Part shown: positions 26,221-34,773 of the stretch, in pieces
How the letters are laid out: each line of letters starts with the position of its first letter
Numbering within the stretch: the stretch's first letter is position 1
Origin: Vibrio chagasii
GTDB lineage: Bacteria; Pseudomonadota; Gammaproteobacteria; Enterobacterales; Vibrionaceae
DNA length: 64,000 nt
Direction: 5' to 3'
NCBI RefSeq assembly: GCF_024347355.1
Contig: NZ_AP025466.1
Location: 992,001 to 1,056,000, forward strand
Notes under the pieces: model-generated
Databases searched by the model: none
Seen by the model: the letters and a program-made list of their open reading frames with translations, nothing else
What the model was told of the DNA's origin: nothing
Position numbers and translations under genes: made by a program

Positions 26221-26742
26221 TTAATGAACATTTTCTAAAACGTTAGTATCCTGAGAAGTGTCACCAGAATTTAATTCATCAATTAATTTTTTACCATTTT
26301 GGGCGTAATAATTGTCTTCTTCAGCAGACTCTATCAACAGTGTTAATAGGTACCTACACTCACTTTCATCATTATTGTTTAACAAAAGTACTGCCTTATG
26401 AAATAGCACTGGAGGATAGTTAGGCTCATCTCCTAATACCATATCCCAATGCTCTAACGCTTTGTCTATTTCGCCGATCTCTCGATATACCATTCCCAAC
26501 TGGAATCTCTCATGAACACGTGATGGAGCTCTTTCTAACAGTCGAGAATAACACTCTGCCGCGTCAATAAATAACTGTAATTTTGCATATACGCTGCCTA
26601 ACATAGAGTCGAGCTCATCAGAAACAACACCTTTTTTTCTCATGAGTTTTAGTTTTTCTAAACCTAACGCTAATTCATTTTTTTCTAAATCAATGGCAGC
26701 TAACGCTAATAGCTCATCAGATGAAAATAATTCTAATTCCAA
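26221..26742 (-). CDS. TPR protein, first gene of flagellar-type cluster
   Basis: A 173-residue cytoplasmic protein with about three TPR units (one centred on LGMVYREIGEIDKALEHWDM). It resembles the last TPR gene of the cluster (6950-7498) over most of its length, so the two look like old paralogues. Start is TTG 26742, preceded by AGAGG at seven-base spacing. Class II type III chaperones (LcrH/SycD) are small TPR proteins of this size, but no direct similarity can be claimed. As first gene it would be closest to the promoter. Confidence 0.78.
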   Translation of the reverse strand: MELELFSSDELLALAAIDLEKNELALGLEKLKLMRKKGVVSDELDSMLGSVYAKLQLFIDAAECYSRLLERAPSRVHERFQLGMVYREIGEIDKALEHWDMVLGDEPNYPPVLFHKAVLLLNNNDESECRYLLTLLIESAEEDNYYAQNGKKLIDELNSGDTSQDTNVLENVH

Positions 26743-27344
26743 AATGCACCTCTTTTAATACAAATTCCATCAACTTCATTCGCCTAATTAATTGATAGTA
26801 ATTTTATAATAGAAAAAACACATGTTAAATGACATATATCTTAAATAGCGCAGCAAACAACAAAACAAATGATAATTATTTTTATTACTATCATTTTTGG
26901 GTTAATTTTCATACAAAGCATTGATGAAATACGAGTACAAACACACCAATTGAATGACTCGTTGACAAGTTATTGAAACGTCTGCGTTAAAATGGACAGG
27001 CTCCCCACCCAAAATCATACTCATTAAATGCGTCAATATACTGATCACATCTATTTCAGTTCTCTTGCCATTTGATCCATTAATACTAGCAAGCAACTAT
27101 AGTCAGTCATAGGTAATGTACTGGCAGATGTGGTGTTGTAGCAAGACGCAACTTTTCGATTTGGTAGTGCAGCGACGTTAATGTTTGAGCGGTCTATGGC
27201 CAAGAATAAAGAGGCTCAATCTACCAAGTCGCTTCGCAAATAGGAGTGAACCTATCAGTCATGTATACGAACATACGTATCAAAAAACGCTTCCATACCA
27301 GCGAAGTTGCCGGACCCCCCTCCGGTAAACATTAAGGAAATCTC

Positions 27345-27373
27345 CATAGAGAGGTCATTAAAACCTCACTATG
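27345..27373. other. Inverted repeat in the spacer
   Basis: An 11-base inverted repeat with one mismatch (CATAGAGAGGT and ACCTCACTATG) around a seven-base loop. No T-tract follows on either strand, so it is not a clear terminator; role unknown. Confidence 0.5.
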
Positions 27374-27784
27374 TTTATCATTAGCAACATCACCACTTTA
27401 GTTCCAAAGAGCATCGATGTACCGCTGCGCCAACTGCATCACCACATCTCAAATTCTCAAATCCAACAATGCAGTGCTAGGTGTCACTCGAGATTATTTC
27501 CCTTTTCATTCGCCAAGGTTAAAGTCGGTCACGATTTTCAACCAGCCGATATTATTATCGCGGTGAAGACCTCAACGTTTACCACAGAATCGTTTTTCGT
27601 GCTGGATAGTTTAGTAGCATTAACGTTATTCACTAATAAGTGACTCGAGTGATAAGCCGTACTCAACACATTGCGTCACGGATACTCCCAATATGTAAAT
27701 GAATAAGACATGCTAGTAAGAGGTGAAGTTTACACCAACCTATTTTGTGATGTTTTTAAGTTTTCGCTAAGTGCCAACATAAAA

Positions 27785-27816
27785 ACCAACCACTGCAATA
27801 CTTTGCAATGACTGGT
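27785..27816 (-). terminator. Intrinsic terminator of the BspA-like gene
   Basis: On the minus strand, a 14-base stem with a few G-U pairs (ACCAGUCAUUGCAA with UUGCAGUGGUUGGU) around an AGUA loop, directly followed by UUUUUAU. It starts 20 bases after the stop of the large repeat protein. Confidence 0.8.
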
Positions 27817-27835
27817 CTCTATACACAACGGTTAA

Positions 27836-30800
27836 CTATAGGAAAAATCGTGGGCGATTCACTTGTTTTAAAGCACTGTAATATGGTGAGAAATCATCTG
27901 CAGCCTCAACATTATAAACATCCCAACCTATTAGTTCTTGATCAAATATGCGAGCACCAGCAAACATGTAGCTCATATCAGTGACATTACCCGTATTCCA
28001 ATTGCCGATATCTTGGTTAAAAGCCTCAGTGTGAGCAAACATCCCTCTCATATCAGTGACATTACCCGTATTCCAATTGCCAATATCTTGGTTAAAAGCG
28101 TCAGCACTACCAAACATTCCGCTCATATCAGTGACGTTACCCGTATCCCAAGTGCCAATAGGTTGGTTAAAGACGCCAGCAGAACGAAACATGAAGCTCA
28201 TATCAGTGACATTACCCGTATCCCAATTGCCGATATCTTGGTTAAAGTCGCTCGATGAAAATAAACCGCTCATATCGGTGACATGTGACGTGCAAAAACG
28301 CAGCCCCCCATCAGCCAGTGCATCTCGATTTTCGCGTAGGCGGATTAAATCGTCATCAACTACGAGATAATCCATGTTTTTATTGGTAAACGTTTCACCG
28401 ATGTTTTTATCTAAGCAGCTTACGGTTTGTTGATACCAGCCACTGTTGAAGTCACTATAATGACGATCCCACCCAAAGATGTCTGTCATTTCGGCAAGAC
28501 TGCTGGTGTTCCAGTCACTGATATCTTGGTTAAAAGCGTAAGCATCAGCAAACATCTCTATCATATTAGTGACATTACCCGTATCCCAATTACCGATATC
28601 TTGGTTAAAAGCTTCAGTGTGAGAAAACATCCCTCTCATATCAGTGACATTACCCGTATTCCAATTGCCGATATCTTGGTTAAAAGCGTGAGTTTCAAAA
28701 AACATGTAGCTCATATTAGTGACATTACCCGTATCCCAATTGCCGATAGGTTGGTTAAAAGCCTCAGTGTGAGCAAACATCCCTCTCATATAAGTGACAT
28801 TACCCGTATTCCAATTGCCGATATCTTGGTTAAAAGCGTCAGCACTATCAAACATTCCGCTCATATCAGTGACGTTACCCGTATCCCAAGTGCCAATAGG
28901 TTGGTTAAAGACGCCAGCAGAACGAAACATGAAGCTCATATCAGTGACATTACCCGTATCCCAATTGCCGATATCTTGGTTAAAGTCGCTCGATGAAAAT
29001 AAACCGCTCATATCGGTGACATGTGACGTGCAAAAACGCAGCCCCCCATCAGCCAGTGCATCTCGATTTTCGCGTAGGCGGATTAAATCGTCATCAACTA
29101 CGAGATAATCCATGTTTTTATTGGTAAACGTTTCACCGATGTTTTTATCTAAGCAGCTTACGGTTTGTTGATACCAGCCACTGTTGAAGTCACTATAATG
29201 ACGATCCCACCCAAAGATGTCTGTCATTTCGGCAAGACTGCTGGTGTTCCAGTCACTGATATCTTGGTTAAAAGCGTAAGCATCAGCAAACATCTCTATC
29301 ATATTAGTGACATTACCCGTATCCCAATTACCGATATCTTGGTTAAAAGCTTCAGTGTGAGAAAACATCCCTCTCATATCAGTGACATTACCCGTATTCC
29401 AATTGCCGATATCTTGGTTAAAAGCGTGAGTTTCAAAAAACATGTAGCTCATATTAGTGACATTACCCGTATCCCAATTGCCGATAGGTTGGTTAAAAGC
29501 CTCAGTGTGAGCAAACATCCCTCTCATATAAGTGACATTACCCGTATTCCAATTGCCGATATCTTGGTTAAAAGCGTCAGCACTATCAAACATTCCGCTC
29601 ATATCAGTGACGTTACCCGTATCCCAAGTGCCAATAGGTTGGTTAAAGACGCCAGCAGAACGAAACATGAAGCTCATATCAGTGACATTACCCGTATCCC
29701 AATTGCCGATATCTTGGTTAAAGTCGCTCGATGAAAATAAACCGCTCATATCGGTGACATGTGACGTGCAAAAACGCAGCCCCCCATCAGCCAGTGCATC
29801 TCGATTTTCGCGTAGGCGGATTAAATCGTCATCAACTACGAGATAATCCATGTTTTTATTGGTAAACGTTTCACCGATGTTTTTATCTAAGCAGCTTACG
29901 GTTTGTTGATACCAGCCACTGGTGAAGTCACTATAAGGATGATCCCACCCAAAGATGTCTGTCATGTCGGCAAGACTACTGGTGTTCCAGTCACTGATAT
30001 CTTGGTTAAAAGCGTAAGCATGATCAAACATCCTTCTCATATTAGTGACATTACCCGTATCCCAATTGCCGATATCTTGGTTAAAAGCGTCAGCACCAGC
30101 AAACATCCCTCTCATATCAGTGACATTACCCGTATTCCAATTGCCGATATCTTGGTTAAAAGCGTGAGTTTCAACAAACATGAAGCTCATATCAGTGACA
30201 TTACCCGTATTCCAATTGCCGATAGCTTGGTTAAAAGCGAGAGTGCCAGCAAACATCTCTCTCATATTAGTGACATTACCCGTATCCCAATTGCCGATAT
30301 CTTGGTTAAAGTCGCTAAATAAAAATAAACCGCTCATATCGGTGACATGAGAGGTGCAAAAACGCAGTCCCCCATCAGACAGTGCATCTTGATTTTCGCG
30401 TAGGCGGATTAAATCGTCATCAACTACAAGATAATCCGTGTTTTTATACGTGAATGTTTCACCGATGCTTTTATCTAAGCAGCTTACGGTTTGTTGATGC
30501 GTACTGTTGGTGGGGAAACTGAAAGCACCAGCCCCCTCAAACATCCCTCTCATATCAATGACATTCGCCGTATCCCAATTGCCAATAGCTTGGTTAAAGT
30601 CATAAGAATGAGCAAACATATAGCTCATATCAGTGACATGACCTGTATCCCAATTGCCGATAGGTTGGTTAAAAGCTTGAGCGTGAGCAAACATCTCTGT
30701 CATATTAGTGACATTACCCGTATCCCAATTGCCAATAGCTTGGTTAAAGTCATAAGAATGAGCAAACATATAGCTCATATCAGTGACATGACCCGTATCC

Positions 30801-32098
30801 CAATTACCGATAGGTTGGTTAAAGTCATCAGCACGATAAAACATCCCTCTCATATTAGTGACATTCGCCGTATCCCAATTGCCGATATCTTGGTTAAAGT
30901 CGCTCGATGAAAATAAACCGCTCATATCGGTGACATAAGAGGTGCAAAAACGCAGCTCCCCATCAGCCAGTGCATCTTGATTTTCGCGTAAGCGGATTAA
31001 ATCGTCATCAACTACAAGATAATTCGTATTTTTATACGTGAATGTTTCACCAATGTTTTTATCTAAGCAGCTTACGGCTTTTTTATACCAGCTGCTGTTG
31101 GAGTAACTAAAAGCATCAGCTCCCTCAAACATGTTGGTCATATGGGTGACCTTACCCATATTCCAGTTGCCGAGAGGTTGATTAAAGGCGCCAGCAGAAT
31201 GAAACATTCCGCTCATATCAGTAACATTAGACGTATCCCAGTAACCGATAGGTTGGTTAAAGACGCCAGCAGAATGAAACATTCCGCTCGTATCAGTAAC
31301 ATTAGACGTATCCCAGTAACCGATAGGTTGGTTAAAAGCGCCAGCAGAATGAAACATTCCGCTCATATCAGTGACATTAGCCGTATCCCAGTCGCCGATA
31401 GGTTGGTTAAAAGCGCCAGCAGAATGAAACATTCCGCTCATATCAGTGACATTAGCCGTATCCCAGTCGCCGATAGGTTGGTTAAAAGCGCCAGCAGAAT
31501 GAAACATTCCGCTCATATCAGTGACATTAGCCGTATCCCAGTCGCCGATAGGTTGGTTAAAGGAACTGGCTTTTCGGAACATATTAGCCATATTGGTGAC
31601 CTGAGCCGTATCCCAGTTGCCAATAGGTTGATTAAAGGCGCCAGCAGAATGAAACATTCCGCTCATATTGGTGACCTTGGCCGTATCCCAGTTGCCAATA
31701 GGTTGGTTAAAGGCTTCGGCATAAAAAAACATTTTGCTCATATCGGTTACCTGGCGAGTATCCCAATCACTGATATCGACATTGAAACCCGGATATCTGT
31801 GCTGATTAAGCCTTTTCTTCTCAAACAACCCCCTCATATTGGTGACGTGGGAGGTACAAAAGCGCAAAATGTTCCCAACTAAGGCATCTTGATTTTCGCG
31901 TAGGCGGATTGAGTGGTCATCAACTACGAGATAATCCATATTGTTATGCGTAAACATTTCACCGATGTTTTTATCTAAGCAGCTTACTGTTTCTTGATGC
32001 AAACCGTTGATGCTAGAACTAAAAGCATATGCAGAGAAACTATTTAATAACAAAACAGCACTCAATACCGACAATGTTGCAGGAGTTGTTAAAGCCAT
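27836..32098 (-). CDS. Secreted BspA-like (DUF285) repeat protein
   Basis: A 1420-residue protein with a signal peptide (first 25 residues, ending SAYAFSS) and dozens of 24-25-residue repeats of the form F-N-Q-x-I-G-x-W-D-T-x-x-V-T-x-M-x-x-M-F, the DUF285 or BspA-type leucine-rich-like repeat. These are usually surface or secreted adhesin-like proteins. The repeats are grouped in six blocks, each opened by a non-repeat element starting VSCLDKNIGE and ending at a Cys after LRF, so two Cys per block could form a disulphide. The last three blocks are nearly identical (see the repeat entry). The C-terminus ends RPRFFL with no sorting signal or membrane anchor that I can recognise. No ribosome binding site is obvious. 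It is transcribed alone, with its own terminator. Confidence 0.9.
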   Translation of the reverse strand: MALTTPATLSVLSAVLLLNSFSAYAFSSSINGLHQETVSCLDKNIGEMFTHNNMDYLVVDDHSIRLRENQDALVGNILRFCTSHVTNMRGLFEKKRLNQHRYPGFNVDISDWDTRQVTDMSKMFFYAEAFNQPIGNWDTAKVTNMSGMFHSAGAFNQPIGNWDTAQVTNMANMFRKASSFNQPIGDWDTANVTDMSGMFHSAGAFNQPIGDWDTANVTDMSGMFHSAGAFNQPIGDWDTANVTDMSGMFHSAGAFNQPIGYWDTSNVTDTSGMFHSAGVFNQPIGYWDTSNVTDMSGMFHSAGAFNQPLGNWNMGKVTHMTNMFEGADAFSYSNSSWYKKAVSCLDKNIGETFTYKNTNYLVVDDDLIRLRENQDALADGELRFCTSYVTDMSGLFSSSDFNQDIGNWDTANVTNMRGMFYRADDFNQPIGNWDTGHVTDMSYMFAHSYDFNQAIGNWDTGNVTNMTEMFAHAQAFNQPIGNWDTGHVTDMSYMFAHSYDFNQAIGNWDTANVIDMRGMFEGAGAFSFPTNSTHQQTVSCLDKSIGETFTYKNTDYLVVDDDLIRLRENQDALSDGGLRFCTSHVTDMSGLFLFSDFNQDIGNWDTGNVTNMREMFAGTLAFNQAIGNWNTGNVTDMSFMFVETHAFNQDIGNWNTGNVTDMRGMFAGADAFNQDIGNWDTGNVTNMRRMFDHAYAFNQDISDWNTSSLADMTDIFGWDHPYSDFTSGWYQQTVSCLDKNIGETFTNKNMDYLVVDDDLIRLRENRDALADGGLRFCTSHVTDMSGLFSSSDFNQDIGNWDTGNVTDMSFMFRSAGVFNQPIGTWDTGNVTDMSGMFDSADAFNQDIGNWNTGNVTYMRGMFAHTEAFNQPIGNWDTGNVTNMSYMFFETHAFNQDIGNWNTGNVTDMRGMFSHTEAFNQDIGNWDTGNVTNMIEMFADAYAFNQDISDWNTSSLAEMTDIFGWDRHYSDFNSGWYQQTVSCLDKNIGETFTNKNMDYLVVDDDLIRLRENRDALADGGLRFCTSHVTDMSGLFSSSDFNQDIGNWDTGNVTDMSFMFRSAGVFNQPIGTWDTGNVTDMSGMFDSADAFNQDIGNWNTGNVTYMRGMFAHTEAFNQPIGNWDTGNVTNMSYMFFETHAFNQDIGNWNTGNVTDMRGMFSHTEAFNQDIGNWDTGNVTNMIEMFADAYAFNQDISDWNTSSLAEMTDIFGWDRHYSDFNSGWYQQTVSCLDKNIGETFTNKNMDYLVVDDDLIRLRENRDALADGGLRFCTSHVTDMSGLFSSSDFNQDIGNWDTGNVTDMSFMFRSAGVFNQPIGTWDTGNVTDMSGMFGSADAFNQDIGNWNTGNVTDMRGMFAHTEAFNQDIGNWNTGNVTDMSYMFAGARIFDQELIGWDVYNVEAADDFSPYYSALKQVNRPRFFL
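28427..29902. repeat. Two 738 bp near-identical tandem copies within the BspA-like gene
   Basis: The segments 28427-29164 and 29165-29902 match base for base wherever I compared them, and encode the same 246 residues. A further partial copy extends left: the sequence at about 28130-28426 matches 28868-29164 with a few differences. The unit is divisible by three, so gain or loss of a copy keeps the frame. Confidence 0.93.
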
Positions 32099-32550
32099 AA
32101 TTTAGTTTACCAATTTTAGGTGGATGAAATGGGCCAAAAGCCTTGGGGTTAGCACAACCAGATGCATAACTACTCTAATGCATGTTAGATACGAACCATT
32201 TAACTGACTGAGTGATTATTAGGCTCGCCGTACCACTAACCTGTGGCCTTTATAATTTTCTAATATCATGAACATGCCCCCTCCAAATCGCTTCGCAGCC
32301 TCAAACGCTCGTGAAAGGAAGGGATTTGACACGAGTAGAGCTGTTGTTGTCTAAAAAGGGATCATTTAAGTTCCTTACCTGTAAGCTCTCGTTCATGCGC
32401 AATCAAATAACTTGGAAGAACGTACTATCAGCCGGATAAGCTTCTACTTTTGGTTCATTATTGGAGCCTCTTAACAAATGAGCTTTGATATAATGGGAAA
32501 AACTAAATAAACAAGGGAGCTAGCCTCCCCTCTTTCTTTATTGAAGACCT
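32099..32550. other. Spacer between BspA-like and lipoprotein genes
   Basis: About 450 bases with no gene. It must hold the minus-strand promoter of the BspA-like gene; I see no confident boxes. The right end has the terminator of the lipoprotein gene. Confidence 0.6.
32513..32531 (-). terminator. Probable terminator of the minus-strand lipoprotein gene
   Basis: A seven-base stem with one wobble pair (AGGGGAG and CUCCCUU on the minus strand) around a five-base loop, followed by GUUUAUUU, about 20 bases after the stop codon. Confidence 0.55.
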
Positions 32551-34608
32551 TTAAAGGTTTTTATAAAAGGTTAACCACTCGCCTCGCTCTAAGCCGCTAA
32601 CGTTCACTCCAGTGATGCCACTCGAGGTTGTTGCATTAGAAGGAGAGAATGAAAGGTTAACGTTTTTGAATTGTTCAGAAATACGACTTTCTGTTCCAGT
32701 TTGAGAAAGGACGTATCCCAAGTTGGTAGAGTTCCAACTTGAATTTCCACTGTCTTCCCATTTTTTGAGGAGTTCTTTTGTTACCAGTTGGCTGCCAACT
32801 TTAAGAGCCGGACCACTAATATTTCGAAATTGATAATAATCCACCCCTGAAGAAGTCACTGCAATGACCTTATCCTCTAATACATACAAGAAGTTGATCG
32901 CGCTACTTATCAACGCCTGGTGTACAAGTACAGATCTCTTCATGTTATCCACGATATAGAGCGAATTCTCGGTTGTAATAGCGCTCACAATTCCATCCGC
33001 CGATGTCGCCATATGGCGAATGGCACCATCAACCGCTAGCCCTCCGAGCTCTTTTTGCTGTGCGGAGTTTGAAATCCACTCGAGCTTATTATCTTCCAAG
33101 CCCAATAGAATTTGCTGTTGGGCAACAATGTTCGCGGTTTTCAAATTGATCTTGTCAATCGTCATCTTAGTCGAGAGGTTTGCAGCATTCACAACTTCAG
33201 ATGCAACATTACTGCTTAAAGGGTGGTTACCGTAGATAACCAATACTTCACTCTCATCATAAGAGGGGAAAATTTGTGGCGACGAGGCCTTAAGCGGATG
33301 ACGCAAACTCTTCATGGCGAGCGTGTCGGCACTTAACAACTTGAGTTCTTGAGAACCTACTGAACTACTGGAGCCCTTAACCGCCAACAAGGAACCGCTT
33401 TGCAACAAGGGGAGTACCGACGCAAAATTATCATTCATACACGATTGATTTGCGGATGGGTCAACCGCTGGTGTAGGTTTAATAACCGGAGGAAGCTCAC
33501 CACCACTTCGACTGCTATAAGTATCTATTGCGAAAGCTTTTTTCTCTGCATCGTTACTAGAACTGCTTAACCTTGCTAAAAATACGCCATTGGAACCTTG
33601 GTCATTACATACATCACTTGCTGTCGGTGAAACGTAAGCCGTCGGCTTATAAACCTTATAAGCTTGAACGCCATCTAATGCTGGTACCAATTGAACGATT
33701 TCGTTCGATTTTACCGCGACCTCGCCACCCCCAGACCCACTTCCGTGACCGTGATCGTCATCGTCATCGTCATCGTCATCATGACCGTAGTGATCGTCGT
33801 GTGAACGAATACTCATCAAACCTGAATTAACTTCAGGCTCTGCATCTCCAATCAGTGTCACAGACTTATTACGTACAGCACTGTCTATTTGCATCACCAT
33901 ATCATCGGCAGTCAAAAATACGATTTGACCGCTAGCTCGATTCAAAGCGACGGATTTCGCACCAGACAATTGCGGTACCGCTTGTGAACCGCGGACAACC
34001 AAATCACTGTCAATTTGCAAGTGCCTCGAAGCGATCCCTGAAACGTCTACGTCAGACAGATCTAACGTTTGATGCTCGATCATAAGATCGAGTGCGTGGG
34101 CGATATTAGTATATGCTCTTTGCTTACCATCAGTTTGTGCCTTTTTCAGTGATTTTAGCAACACGTTAGACTTATCTTTAGGACCATATGCAGTGTCTAG
34201 TGAGGAAAAATTGACCCCAACGTGATCACCAAGCTTACGTTGAAGGGATGCCTTAGCCTGAGCCAGATCGTTACTAACCGTTGGGTTAAACATCATTTCA
34301 CTATGAATCAAAGTGGTAAAAGGCGACACCAGTTCAAAGCCAGGAGGGGCGGTCAAAACCGCACCATCGTATTGCCTCAGCTGCGCATGCATAGATACGT
34401 TTGCAATACGTTTTTCTAGGTCACTACATACGCCATTCAGATCTGCATCGGCACATACTAATGAATTTTGAAAGGTATAGCTGGAAGGGACAGATCCAAC
34501 AGGGCTCTCCCCATCAGAGCCCCCCCCACATCCTGTGACCATTAATGCACCACACACAGCAAGTGACAATTTACACATTAAAAAACTATTACCCACTTTC
34601 AAACTCAT
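32551..34608 (-). CDS. Large lipoprotein with Asp/His-rich segment
   Basis: A 685-residue lipoprotein: the N-terminal signal ends in a clear lipobox (VTGC followed by GGGSDG), so the mature protein is anchored at the cell envelope. Residues about 50-120 (CADADLNGVCSDLEKRI, then SPFTTLIHSEM) follow the same plan as the N-terminus of the divergently encoded 34774-39453 protein, suggesting common origin. Around residues 272-295 is a tract of nine Asp flanked by His and Gly, a likely metal-binding loop. The rest alternates short beta-strand-like stretches, possibly a propeller. The gene shares its upstream region, including a Fur-like box, with the Tad-side lipoprotein. Function unknown. Confidence 0.8.
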   Translation of the reverse strand: MSLKVGNSFLMCKLSLAVCGALMVTGCGGGSDGESPVGSVPSSYTFQNSLVCADADLNGVCSDLEKRIANVSMHAQLRQYDGAVLTAPPGFELVSPFTTLIHSEMMFNPTVSNDLAQAKASLQRKLGDHVGVNFSSLDTAYGPKDKSNVLLKSLKKAQTDGKQRAYTNIAHALDLMIEHQTLDLSDVDVSGIASRHLQIDSDLVVRGSQAVPQLSGAKSVALNRASGQIVFLTADDMVMQIDSAVRNKSVTLIGDAEPEVNSGLMSIRSHDDHYGHDDDDDDDDDHGHGSGSGGGEVAVKSNEIVQLVPALDGVQAYKVYKPTAYVSPTASDVCNDQGSNGVFLARLSSSSNDAEKKAFAIDTYSSRSGGELPPVIKPTPAVDPSANQSCMNDNFASVLPLLQSGSLLAVKGSSSSVGSQELKLLSADTLAMKSLRHPLKASSPQIFPSYDESEVLVIYGNHPLSSNVASEVVNAANLSTKMTIDKINLKTANIVAQQQILLGLEDNKLEWISNSAQQKELGGLAVDGAIRHMATSADGIVSAITTENSLYIVDNMKRSVLVHQALISSAINFLYVLEDKVIAVTSSGVDYYQFRNISGPALKVGSQLVTKELLKKWEDSGNSSWNSTNLGYVLSQTGTESRISEQFKNVNLSFSPSNATTSSGITGVNVSGLERGEWLTFYKNL
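33754..33777. repeat. ATCGTC hexamer repeat encoding poly-Asp
   Basis: Four consecutive ATCGTC units on the plus strand, read as GAC-GAT pairs on the minus strand, inside the lipoprotein gene. Slippage would change the number of Asp residues by two without breaking the frame. Confidence 0.85.
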
Positions 34609-34695
34609 TATTTAAAACCTATTCGACTGACAAATTAATCAATTAAAAGAATATAATTTTGATATTAAATCATTTTTCGAAATAAAAGATCAAAC

Positions 34696-34714
34696 AATAT
34701 TGATAATCACTATC
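34696..34714. promoter_or_regulatory. Fur-box-like operator between divergent lipoprotein genes
   Basis: The 19 bases agree with the classic Fur box GATAATGATAATCATTATC at 16 positions, and the core 34701-34715 fits the 7-1-7 form TGATAAT-N-ATTATCA with one mismatch. It lies about 90 bases from one start and 60 from the other, a suitable operator position for iron control of both genes. Based on sequence match only. Confidence 0.6.
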
Positions 34715-34773
34715 ATTTAAATTAACATCAGCGGCCTTTCTTATGAGTAATTTATAAAATATTTGGAGTTCAA

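Larger units (their letters stand above)
26743..27835. other. 1.1 kb spacer with possible gene remnants
   Basis: No convincing intact gene. Positions 26743-26900 are strongly AT-rich and should hold the promoter of the flagellar-type cluster, but I could not single out a sigma-54, sigma-28 or sigma-70 box. A minus-strand frame at 26902-27096 (64 codons) and a plus-strand frame at 27371-27643 (90 codons) look more like remnants or chance; neither has a ribosome binding site or a recognised family. Two hairpins are listed separately. Confidence 0.6.

Noticed and set aside
26865..26883. Fur-box-like sequence upstream of the flagellar-type cluster (13 of 19)
   Set aside because: The match is weak and the region is so AT-rich that such matches are expected by chance.
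26902..27096. 64-codon minus-strand frame, possible C-terminal remnant of an enzyme
   Set aside because: It reads like the end of some longer protein but I cannot name a family, and no upstream part is present.
27371..27643. 90-codon plus-strand frame
   Set aside because: Starts within a hairpin, has no ribosome binding site and no recognisable motif.
27938..31882. Several long plus-strand frames opposite the BspA-like gene
   Set aside because: They repeat with the same period as the DUF285 repeats and are open only because the repeated codons have no stop in the antisense frames.
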